Below are positions 1 to 5,586 of a DNA stretch of 19,004 nt, piece after piece. Below the pieces are notes generated by a model that was not told the DNA's origin, made no database searches, and worked only from the letters and a program-made list of their open reading frames with translations. Within the stretch, counting starts at the first letter, position 1, and every line of letters starts with the position of its first letter. Source of the DNA: an uncultured Eubacteriales bacterium. Lineage in GTDB: Bacteria > Bacillota > Clostridia > Oscillospirales > CAG-272. A program made the translations under genes and the position numbers. The DNA lies in NCBI GenBank assembly GCA_934489945.1, contig CAKSSY010000034.1, forward strand, positions 1 through 19,004. The letters run 5' to 3'.

Positions 1-98
1 AGATCACCGTCCTCAACTTCGGAACCGTGCTTTGCCAAGGCACGGCGGCGGAAACGCTTCGTGATCCCGAAGTCATCAAGGCGTATATCGGAAAGTGA
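1..98 (+). CDS. livG: Branched-chain amino acid ABC transporter ATP-binding protein LivG, C-terminal fragment
   Basis: The window opens inside a reading frame whose first complete codon is at position 3 and which ends at TGA 96-98. The 31 visible residues end in VIKAYIGK and contain a VLNFGTVLCQGT stretch. LivG-type ATPases normally end this way: a D-loop-distal strand ('V.N.G..LA.GT') and a 'P.VI.AYLG' tail. The livF start follows after 10 bp, which is the usual livG-livF order. LivG and LivF together energise import of leucine, isoleucine and valine through the LivHM permease. The call rests on the tail motif and the livF neighbour, since the Walker motifs lie upstream of the window. Confidence 0.85.
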   Translation, partial: ITVLNFGTVLCQGTAAETLRDPEVIKAYIGK

Positions 99-108
99 GG
101 AAAGAACC

Positions 109-819
109 ATGGCAATGCTGGAAGTAAAAGACCTGTCGGTGTATTACGGTGTGATTCGTGCCCTTAAGGGTATCAGCTTTGAGGTCAATGAGGGCGAGAT
201 CGTAACACTGATCGGCGCAAACGGCGCGGGCAAAACCACGACCATGCAGAGCATCGTCGGGCTGATTTCCTCTAAGACCGGAAGCATCCATTACTGCGGT
301 GAGGAGATTTCCAAGCTCCCTGCACATCGGATTGTCCGCCTCGGTATGACGCAGGTTCCCGAGGGAAGACGGATTTTTCAGGAGTTGACGGTTTATGAAA
401 ATCTGTTGATGGGGTCTTATATTGTAAAGGATCAAAATAAAGTCAAGGATGATATTGAGGAGATTTATCAGCAGTTTCCGCGGCTCGGAGAGCGACGGAA
501 TCAGATTGCCGGAACGCTTTCGGGCGGCGAACAGCAGATGTTGGCGATGAGTCGCGCATTGATGAGTCATCCGAAGTTGCTGATGCTGGATGAACCATCG
601 ATGGGATTGTCTCCGCTGTTGGTGGATCAGGTGTTTGACATTATCAAGGATATTCATAAAAAAGGAACGACGGTTCTGTTGGTTGAACAGAACGCAAGTA
701 AATCACTGGCGATTTCCGACCGTGCGTATGTGTTGGAAAACGGAAAAATCGTGCTCTCCGGTACTGGCGAGGAACTGATGGAGAGTGAGGATATTCGGAA
801 AGCCTATCTTGGCGGTTGA
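109..819 (+). CDS. livF: Branched-chain amino acid ABC transporter ATP-binding protein LivF
   Basis: This 236-residue protein has the usual LivF length. It shows Walker A GANGAGKT (residues 36-43), Q-loop glutamine 82, the ABC signature LSGGEQQ (137-143), Walker B LLMLDEP (157-163), and the VEQN strand typical of LivF where other ABC proteins carry the switch histidine. It is the cytoplasmic ATPase partner of LivG in the high-affinity branched-chain amino acid importer. I chose the ATG at 109 because GAGGAAAG lies just upstream, and because the frame opened further upstream (from 61) would overlap livG and add a non-homologous tail. It is the last gene of the liv operon here; a strong stem-loop begins 15 bp after the stop. 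Confidence 0.95.
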   Translation: MAMLEVKDLSVYYGVIRALKGISFEVNEGEIVTLIGANGAGKTTTMQSIVGLISSKTGSIHYCGEEISKLPAHRIVRLGMTQVPEGRRIFQELTVYENLLMGSYIVKDQNKVKDDIEEIYQQFPRLGERRNQIAGTLSGGEQQMLAMSRALMSHPKLLMLDEPSMGLSPLLVDQVFDIIKDIHKKGTTVLLVEQNASKSLAISDRAYVLENGKIVLSGTGEELMESEDIRKAYLGG

Positions 820-834
820 TTGCCGGGAAGAAAA

Positions 835-880
835 CGAAAGTGGAGGGAGCCCTTTCCCAAAAGGGTTCCCTCCACTTTCG
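835..880 (+). terminator. Stem-loop terminator of the liv operon
   Basis: Arms CGAAAGTGGAGGGA (835-848) and TCCCTCCACTTTCG (867-880) pair perfectly. A G-T wobble and CCCTTT/AAAGGG continue the stem to 21 pairs around the loop CCCA. TCTTT follows the stem, which is a short, imperfect U-tract, so termination is likely but not certain. A similar stem (GGAGGGAA..CCCTTTT) occurs at 18948-18986 at the end of the distal repeat copy, so this hairpin may belong to the repeat family that begins right after it. Confidence 0.65.
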
Positions 881-1080
881 TCTTTGGGGGAACGGTCAGG
901 AACTTTTTGAAAAAAGTTCCCGACACCCTCAAAAACTTTTGAAACAAAGGGGAAAAGGTGCGCCGCCGTGACGTAAGACAAACCGGCGAGATTGCCATAA
1001 AAGTTTCGCCCGCCTTTTCAAAGGCGGCGCAGTCAAGGACGCGGAGTCCTTGTCGCGCTCCGCAGAGCGCGAAATCTCTT
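881..1080 (+). repeat. Hairpin-rich dispersed repeat, copy 0 (partial unit)
   Basis: No gene is visible here. In order it holds the stem GGAACTTTTT/AAAAAGTTCC (899-920), a conserved block ending AAAACTTTTGAAACAAAGG, then CGCCGCCGTGACGTAAGACA, and three consecutive stems: CGCCTTT/AAAGGCG (1011-1026), CAAGGAC/GTCCTTG (1034-1052) and CGCGCTC/GAGCGCG (1054-1071). Positions 999-1079 recur at 18771-18851 with one mismatch in 81 bases. The block order matches the middle and right part of the 240-bp unit that follows, but with different stem sequences. The frames open through it (60-90 codons on both strands) have no start context and shift between copies, so I do not treat them as genes. Confidence 0.85.
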
Positions 1081-1320
1081 ATCGGCGTTTCTTTTTCCTT
1101 AGCTTTTTCTTTGCGCCTTTGGCTTCAAAGAAAAAGCGGCTGTGGAGATTGCAGGAGAAAACGTTGGGGAGCCTTTTGAAAAAGGCTCCCCAAACCCCGC
1201 GAAAACTTTTGGAACAAAAGGGAAAAAGTGCGTTGCCGTGATGTAAGACAAAATGGCGAGACCGCAATAAAAGTTTTTGCGCCGCTTTTTTCAAAAAGCG
1301 GCACGTTCTCCCGTTCTCTC
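1081..1320 (+). repeat. 240-bp tandem repeat, unit 1
   Basis: This unit is identical to the next one (1321-1560) apart from one base (C at 1097, G at 1337). It contains three stems: GCTTTTTCTTTG/CAAAGAAAAAGC (1102-1113 and 1126-1137, with a nested GCC-TTT-GGC), GGGGAGCCTTT/AAAGGCTCCCC (1166-1191), and GCCGCTTTTT/AAAAAGCGGC (1281-1302). Between the last two lies the family block GAAAACTTTTGGAACAAAAG followed by a GTAAGACAAAATGGCGAG stretch. It is non-coding as far as I can see. Confidence 0.95.
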
Positions 1321-1560
1321 ATCGGCGTTTCTTTTTGCTTAGCTTTTTCTTTGCGCCTTTGGCTTCAAAGAAAAAGCGGCTGTGGAGATTGCAGGAGAAA
1401 ACGTTGGGGAGCCTTTTGAAAAAGGCTCCCCAAACCCCGCGAAAACTTTTGGAACAAAAGGGAAAAAGTGCGTTGCCGTGATGTAAGACAAAATGGCGAG
1501 ACCGCAATAAAAGTTTTTGCGCCGCTTTTTTCAAAAAGCGGCACGTTCTCCCGTTCTCTC
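1321..1560 (+). repeat. 240-bp tandem repeat, unit 2
   Basis: This is an exact-period second unit with one difference from unit 1, which indicates a recent duplication or ongoing homogenisation. Its stems lie at the same relative positions: 1342-1377, 1406-1431 and 1521-1542. Confidence 0.95.
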
Positions 1561-1806
1561 ATCGGCGTTTCTTTTTGCTTAGCTTTTTCTTTGCGCCTTT
1601 GGCTTCAAAGAAAAAGCGGCTGTGGAGATTGCAGGAGAAAACGTTGGGGAGCCTTTTGCAAAAGACTCCCCAACCCCTGCGAAAACTTTTGAAACAAAGG
1701 GAAAAGGTGAACCGACGTGACGCAAAACGAAACGGCGAGACTGTCATAAAAGTTTTCGCGAGGGGGCGGGACTGTTAAAAACTCTATGTTTTAACAGCCC
1801 CAACGT
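1561..1806 (+). repeat. Tandem repeat unit 3, diverged after the first 98 bases
   Basis: Positions 1561-1658 are identical to 1321-1418. The unit then diverges: its first slot stem becomes the imperfect GGGGAGCCTTTT/AAAAGACTCCCC, and the second slot (GCCGCTTTTT in units 1 and 2) holds a different stem with arms GGGACTGTTAAAA and TTTTAACAGCCCC (1768-1801). The unit resumes with ACGTTCTCCCGTT at 1803-1815, as in units 1 and 2, and stops at the end of the coat-gene operon. Confidence 0.85.
1768..1801. terminator. Stem-loop GGGACTGTTAAAA/TTTTAACAGCCCC downstream of the coat-gene operon
   Basis: The 13-base arms pair with one mismatch (A1771 against C1798) around the loop ACTCTATG. It lies 15 bp beyond the stop of the leftward coat-gene operon, so it could end that transcript, but no U-tract follows in that direction. 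The same stem type recurs at 6345-6397 and 10359-10393, each time at a gene end. Confidence 0.45.
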
Positions 1807-1816
1807 TCTCCCGTTA

Positions 1817-2089
1817 TCAAACGAGGGTTTTCTGTTTATATTTCAGAAGTGTCTGATTCAGCTTTTCTTCGGGTGCCTTTTCGACGGGATAAAGACCGCG
1901 GGACGACATTTCCTCAAAAATTTCATGCTGTATTTTGTGTTCGTCAAGCAAAATATTCCGGAAACAGTTGGTAACTTCGGGTGTTGCCGACTCAATCAGA
2001 TCGTTATTATAAACCCCGGTAATAAACTTCTGCGATGTGAGCAGATCGGTCAAGCGTTGTTTTTCATCAAAATTACAGGAATTTTCCAT
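1817..2089 (-). CDS. CotF-like spore coat protein
   Basis: This 90-residue protein carries the spore coat protein CotF domain pattern: an LTDLL..QK.ITG.YN..I.ES start (residues about 13-35), then a LL.EH.IQ..IF.EM..RG.YP helix-and-turn (about 46-68), and a lysine- and glutamine-rich tail. The domain is a small ferritin-like helical bundle found in coat-associated proteins of Bacilli and Clostridia. I chose the ATG at 2089 because AGGGAGGA sits just upstream; an extension to 2164 would run back over the gene before it. It is the last of three leftward genes, 13 bp after its upstream neighbour, and probably acts in the mother cell or on the spore surface. Confidence 0.85.
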   Translation of the reverse strand: MENSCNFDEKQRLTDLLTSQKFITGVYNNDLIESATPEVTNCFRNILLDEHKIQHEIFEEMSSRGLYPVEKAPEEKLNQTLLKYKQKTLV

Positions 2090-2102
2090 TTCTGATCCTC
2101 CC

Positions 2103-2288
2103 TCACTTAAGCTGAGAACAAAGCTCGTCATAATGCCGCTGATGGGATTCCGCGATTTGTTCATACTTGTTCTTCAGCGTATTGTCCTCGGTCGCACAGG
2201 CGTAGAAACGGTATTTCGCAATGAGGTTTTCCTCTATTGCCAACGCATCGCCGATGGCTCCCAACTCCTTGGTTGTGATCTGTGCCAT
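2103..2288 (-). CDS. Small spore-coat-type protein, helical
   Basis: This 61-residue protein consists of two predicted helices: TKELGAIGDALAIEENLIAK, then a helix ending EQIAESHQRHYDELCSQLK. The TKEL..I.D....EE.LI.KY pattern followed by K.EQIA..HQ.HY..L matches a family of short coat-type proteins common in spore-forming Clostridia, usually next to CotF-domain genes. The ATG at 2288 is preceded by AAGGAG with a spacing of about 7. It lies 16 bp from the gene before it and 13 bp from the gene after it, so the three are probably cotranscribed. The exact role is unknown; the coat assignment rests on family resemblance and context. Confidence 0.75.
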   Translation of the reverse strand: MAQITTKELGAIGDALAIEENLIAKYRFYACATEDNTLKNKYEQIAESHQRHYDELCSQLK

Positions 2289-2304
2289 GTTTTTTTCTCC
2301 TTGT

Positions 2305-2751
2305 TTACAGATAATGCTTCATGTTTTCGGTACAGCTTTCCTCAAAGGCGACAACTTCCCGTGCGAGACGGTCGGCTTCATCCTTTTCGTCATGTGCATT
2401 GACTGCTTTCAACAAATCCGTAATCCCCATACTGCATCCCTGAATAATCATCTGTGCAATATGAGAGGATGTGTTGTCAATCATAGTATTCATCATCACG
2501 CCGACCTTTGCCGAGAGACGTGTTGCCGCGCCCTCCTCTTTCGGCGTCTTGTCCATATCGAAAAGCCCGGTACGTGCACGGGAGGAGAACTCCTCGTAGC
2601 GGTCGAGCTGTGCCGTCAGTTCGGAACGGAGTTTCTCGTCATCTACCTTCGGAAGCAGATTCACGATCGATTCCGCGCCCATTTTGCAACCTTTATAGAT
2701 TTCCTGATAAAGTCCCTGTGTTGTCATTTTTTCTTTTTGTGCGGTTTCCAT
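2305..2751 (-). CDS. Ferritin-like helical-bundle protein, probably sporulation-associated
   Basis: This 148-residue protein is almost entirely helical by composition and has no membrane segment or signal peptide. It appears as two helical hairpins: residues about 15-60 (GLYQEIYKGCKMGAESIVNL then the EKLRSELTAQLDRYEEFSS helix) and about 85-148 (SAKVGVMMNTMIDNTSSHIA, then the helix ending CTENMKHYL). Proteins of this pattern occur in Clostridia beside coat genes and resemble four-helix ferritin-like domains (DUF2383-like); I do not recognise a defined function. The start at 2751 has AAGGAGGA upstream; a longer frame to 2829 would overlap the promoter region. It is first in the three-gene leftward operon. 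Confidence 0.7.
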   Translation of the reverse strand: METAQKEKMTTQGLYQEIYKGCKMGAESIVNLLPKVDDEKLRSELTAQLDRYEEFSSRARTGLFDMDKTPKEEGAATRLSAKVGVMMNTMIDNTSSHIAQMIIQGCSMGITDLLKAVNAHDEKDEADRLAREVVAFEESCTENMKHYL

Positions 2752-2783
2752 TGTATTTCCTCCTTCTTTGTCAGGTGCGTTTT

Positions 2784-2812
2784 TAGTATGTGCGTCCGAA
2801 ACGGATTTATTC
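2784..2812 (-). promoter_or_regulatory. Candidate mother-cell sigma-E-type promoter of the coat-gene operon
   Basis: On the minus strand GAATAAA (2812-2806) is followed after 15 bases by CATACTA (2790-2784). The known sigma-E pattern is roughly KMATATT-N14/15-CATACAMT, so the -10 and the spacing fit well and the -35 partly. The predicted start of transcription lies about 26 bp before the first coat gene. No good sigma-A promoter faces this way in the gap. The match supports sporulation-stage expression. Confidence 0.5.
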
Positions 2813-2822
2813 CTTGCGGTTA

Positions 2823-2851
2823 TTGACAAAACCAGCGGGAAATGGTATCAT
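2823..2851 (+). promoter_or_regulatory. Sigma-A promoter of dut
   Basis: TTGACA (2823-2828), a 17-base spacer, then TATCAT (2846-2851) with an extended TGG just before it. The likely transcription start is near 2858, giving a leader of about 33 bases. The upstream edge is 10 bp from the candidate sigma-E -35 box of the divergent coat operon. Confidence 0.8.
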
Positions 2852-2890
2852 GATAAAAGAAATCGCCAAAACACAGAATGGAGAACAAAA

Positions 2891-3325
2891 ATGAAAATAA
2901 AAATGAAAAGACTGTCAGAAAAGGCAATTCTTCCCAAATATGGAACCGAATTCTCGGCGGGTGCCGATCTTTGCGCCTGCACCGATACCGATATTGCGAT
3001 TGAACCGGGAAAAACCGTGCTCATACATACCGGAATTGCCGCGGAGATACCCGTCGGATATGCGGGTATGGTATTTGCGCGGAGCGGACTTGCCTCCAAA
3101 CGCGGACTGGCTCCCGCAAACAAGGTCGGCGTAATTGATGCCGACTATCGCGGAGAGATCATGGTTGCACTTTTCAATCAATCTTCGCAGACACAGATTA
3201 TCATGCACGGTGACCGGATTGCTCAATTGGTGATTCTGCCGTTTCTCGCCGCCGAATTTGTCGAAACCGACACGTTGTCCGAAACGGTACGCGGCGCGGG
3301 CGGATTCGGCTCGACCGGAAAATAA
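2891..3325 (+). CDS. dut: dUTP diphosphatase (trimeric dUTPase)
   Basis: It hydrolyses dUTP to dUMP and pyrophosphate, keeping uracil out of DNA and supplying the thymidylate precursor. The 144 residues show all five motifs of the homotrimeric family in order: AGADL (23-27), ARSGLASK (63-70), GVIDADYRGEI (80-90, with the catalytic aspartate), GDRIAQL (107-113), and the C-terminal GAGGFGSTG (135-143). The ATG at 2891 has GGAG seven bases upstream and lies behind a strong promoter; ATG 2903 is a possible alternative. It is monocistronic and converges on the oxidoreductase gene that ends at 3435. A weak inverted repeat, GATTCGG/CCGAATC, spans its stop codon. Confidence 0.96.
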   Translation: MKIKMKRLSEKAILPKYGTEFSAGADLCACTDTDIAIEPGKTVLIHTGIAAEIPVGYAGMVFARSGLASKRGLAPANKVGVIDADYRGEIMVALFNQSSQTQIIMHGDRIAQLVILPFLAAEFVETDTLSETVRGAGGFGSTGK

Positions 3326-3434
3326 ACCGAATCTTTCCGGACAAAAACGCTTTTGAATCCGTAACTCCCATTAACAAACATTCTTTTGCCGTGTAGGAAC
3401 TGGGCGTACCGCTGTCGGCAAGTGCCGTACACGT

Positions 3435-4463
3435 TCAAAGATTCTCCCCGCAGGCTCTCAGAATCAGCTTGTGCAGATTTCTCTCATACTCATAGTCAAA
3501 CGGATTGACGCGTTCGCCGTTTATATAGGCGGCAAACGCGCGAAACATGGCGTCATATCTTCCGAATGCGGGTGTGGTACTGACCACACCTTTTTGATTC
3601 CAACTGCCGTCCGATGCCTCTCTTACCGTTGTGGTCAGTGCCGAAATCGCCTTTTCACAAACACCGCCCTTCCATTCAAGTGGTCGGATCTCAACGGTTC
3701 CCTTGGTTCCGCAAACGACAAGCTGTCTGCGCTCAAAACCTCCCATCTCCACTGCTGTGCTTTTGACAAAAGAAACGCCGTTGGGATACCGGAATACTGC
3801 CATTCCGAAGTCCTTGGCTTTTACACCCTCCAGTCCGACAGAGGTGCTGAGCGGTATTACTTCCTCCGGCATACCGCAGATGGAATAGACCAGATCCACC
3901 AGATGACAACCGAGGTAGTACAACATTCCGCCCGGATAGTTTCCGAGCCAGCTTCTCTTGTCTGCCGAATGGGTACAGTTCATCTGCGCTTCCACTGCAT
4001 AAATCTCACCGAGTTTTCCGTTTTTTATCTCTTCTCTCAGCTTTATAATTGCAGGGTTATAGCGATACATATATCCCACATGGAATATCCGTTTTTTGGC
4101 TTTTACCAAATCTACCAGTCTGTCAAAATCCGCATCTTCGATTCCACCGGGTTTGTCCATCTGGATATGAAGTCCTTTTTCGGCTGCCATAAGCGCATAG
4201 CGGGTAAGAGCCCGATCCTCCGTCTCGATGCAGACCGCATCCAGTTCCGGTTGATTCAGGAGTTCCTCTACTGTAAAACGTTTTACGTCGTTGTAGCACA
4301 GTTGATTGCCGTCATAGGAAAAACGCGCAAGATTCCCGGCGTCTTCCGGCACCACGGCATACCCGACAAGGTCAAAAATGTCGTTTTGCAATTTCAGGGT
4401 TTCAATGGCTGCCGAGGCATGATCGTGTCCCGCGCCGATCTGCGCGATTCTGATTTTTTTCAT
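3435..4463 (-). CDS. Gfo/Idh/MocA family NAD(P)-dependent oxidoreductase
   Basis: This 342-residue protein has an N-terminal Rossmann fold starting RIAQIGAGHDHA (residues 5-16), where the glycine-rich turn is slightly unusual. The family motif DKPGG (103-107, with the lysine that contacts the substrate) and YMYRYNP (131-137) follow. The C-terminal catalytic-domain motif GCHLVD (185-190) carries the histidine and aspartate typical of the family. Members oxidise or reduce sugars, inositols or their acids. Its ATG overlaps the stop of the upstream dehydrogenase gene by 4 bases, so translation is probably coupled and the two enzymes may act in sequence. The substrate cannot be read from the sequence. 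Confidence 0.9.
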   Translation of the reverse strand: MKKIRIAQIGAGHDHASAAIETLKLQNDIFDLVGYAVVPEDAGNLARFSYDGNQLCYNDVKRFTVEELLNQPELDAVCIETEDRALTRYALMAAEKGLHIQMDKPGGIEDADFDRLVDLVKAKKRIFHVGYMYRYNPAIIKLREEIKNGKLGEIYAVEAQMNCTHSADKRSWLGNYPGGMLYYLGCHLVDLVYSICGMPEEVIPLSTSVGLEGVKAKDFGMAVFRYPNGVSFVKSTAVEMGGFERRQLVVCGTKGTVEIRPLEWKGGVCEKAISALTTTVREASDGSWNQKGVVSTTPAFGRYDAMFRAFAAYINGERVNPFDYEYERNLHKLILRACGENL

Positions 4464-5479
4464 TGTAACGCCCTCCAGTCAAACTGAACAACAACGGGAA
4501 AATCTTTATCAAAGATCAGGCGGTTGTAAACCTCGGGACATTCGACGGGCGAATGGGTTTCTCCCAAGAGGTTTTCCATGCACAGTCTTCCCCCCGCGCA
4601 AAGATTAAGTGTGGCGCGAATGTCATCTCTATGCGTAAACCAGCCTGGATGGGATTCTTTTTCCGGTCTTGCGATGGTATGGGCACCGATCACGGTGATT
4701 CCCGGGGCATGAATTTTCCGGTAATAGTCGACCGTAAAGTTCGGATTTCTGGTACAGCCGAGCAACGCCACCCGTCCGAATCTTGCCATACAATCCAGAG
4801 CTTCGTTGAAACCGGCACCGACACCGGTTACCTCAATGGCGACCTGTACACCGCCGCGGGTTATTTTTTTCACCGTTTGTGCAAAATCGGGAGAAAGCGG
4901 ATCCAAAGCGTAATCTGCCCCGTTTTTCAGTGCCATTTCCCGCCTTTCCGGATTCGGGTCTGCCGCAAGGATCGGAACGGCACCGGCAACCCGCAAGAGC
5001 TTTACGGCAATCATTCCCAGAATTCCGAGCCCCATGACGATGGCACTTTCCCCCATCTCCAGTCTGGTCTTTCGGATCGCCGCCATCGGAAACGCGGAAA
5101 TAAAACTCATAGCACCGGTTTCAAAGCTGACGGAATCCTTCTCGATCTTCACGACCCGATTCTCCGGGACAACATTATAGGTTTTATGGTGCCCCCAGAA
5201 CACCACAACGCGGTCGCCCGTCGCAACGCTTTTCACGTCTGCTCCCGTTTTCACCACTACGCCGGCACTGTTGTAGCCCGACATTCTCGGAAATACAACA
5301 TTCGGACCTCCGAACGCATTGGTGCTCAGATCTCCCGTGATATTTGCACGTTCCGTGCCGCAACTTATGGTAGAAACCATGGTTTTTACCATCACTTCAT
5401 TGGCTTTCGGCTCATGGAGTTCCACATCCAGAAGTTCCGCCTTGTTTTTCTCCGTAAATACAATCTGTTGGTTTTTCAT
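4460..5479 (-). CDS. Medium-chain (MDR) alcohol dehydrogenase-like oxidoreductase with altered zinc site
   Basis: This 339-residue protein has the two-domain MDR layout: a GroES-like N-terminal part with SCGTER (residues 39-44), then a Rossmann domain with GLGILG (150-155) and LAADPNPERR (171-180). In zinc-dependent members a GHE motif follows the first cysteine by about 25 residues; here the place reads SGYNSAG (67-73), so the histidine and glutamate are gone, and the four-cysteine structural-zinc loop is absent. It resembles the bacteriochlorophyllide dehydrogenase/threonine dehydrogenase-like branch rather than classical alcohol dehydrogenases. ATG 5479 is preceded by AGGAGG at 8 bases; the upstream in-frame GTG abuts the ribosome site and is rejected. 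It is first in a two-gene leftward operon divergent from an AraC gene. Confidence 0.88.
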   Translation of the reverse strand: MKNQQIVFTEKNKAELLDVELHEPKANEVMVKTMVSTISCGTERANITGDLSTNAFGGPNVVFPRMSGYNSAGVVVKTGADVKSVATGDRVVVFWGHHKTYNVVPENRVVKIEKDSVSFETGAMSFISAFPMAAIRKTRLEMGESAIVMGLGILGMIAVKLLRVAGAVPILAADPNPERREMALKNGADYALDPLSPDFAQTVKKITRGGVQVAIEVTGVGAGFNEALDCMARFGRVALLGCTRNPNFTVDYYRKIHAPGITVIGAHTIARPEKESHPGWFTHRDDIRATLNLCAGGRLCMENLLGETHSPVECPEVYNRLIFDKDFPVVVQFDWRALQ

Positions 5480-5500
5480 GAAAAACACCTCCTTTTTTAC

Positions 5501-5506
5501 AGTATA
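5501..5506 (-). promoter_or_regulatory. Likely -10 box of the oxidoreductase operon promoter
   Basis: On the minus strand TATACT is preceded by TGC, making an extended -10. No good -35 lies at 16-18 bases (TTGCCA lies at 14), so this promoter may depend on an activator, plausibly the adjacent AraC-type regulator. It lies 21 bases before the start codon. Confidence 0.45.
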
Positions 5507-5511
5507 GCATA

Positions 5512-5540
5512 TTGACTTTTTGGCAAAGGCATGGTATTCT
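5512..5540 (+). promoter_or_regulatory. Promoter of the AraC-family regulator gene
   Basis: TTGACT (5512-5517), 17 bases, then TATTCT (5535-5540) with TGG just before it. Its -35 box lies 5 bases from the -10 box of the divergent promoter, so the two promoters overlap and cannot easily fire at the same time. A small inverted repeat, ATAATT-N6-AATTAT (5553-5570), lies in the leader and could be an autoregulatory site. Confidence 0.7.
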
Positions 5541-5586
5541 ATCCGAAAAGAGATAATTTTCTACAATTATAACGGGAGATTTTGGG

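Noticed and set aside
958..1778. Overlapping small frames of 60-75 codons in the tandem repeat, some giving the same peptide two or three times (FFFAPLASKKKR type)
   Set aside because: The repeated peptides follow from the DNA repeat. The frames lie on both strands, have no ribosome sites, and are interrupted by long hairpins.
1081..1806. Possible CRISPR array
   Set aside because: The period is 240 bp, the units are contiguous without unique spacers, and no cas gene is present.
3326..3434. A possible gene or structured RNA in the dut-oxidoreductase gap (TTGCC/GGCAA and GTGTA/TACAC pairs around 3388-3432)
   Set aside because: The short pairs interleave rather than form a stable stem, there is no U-tract, and no frame with a ribosome site is present.
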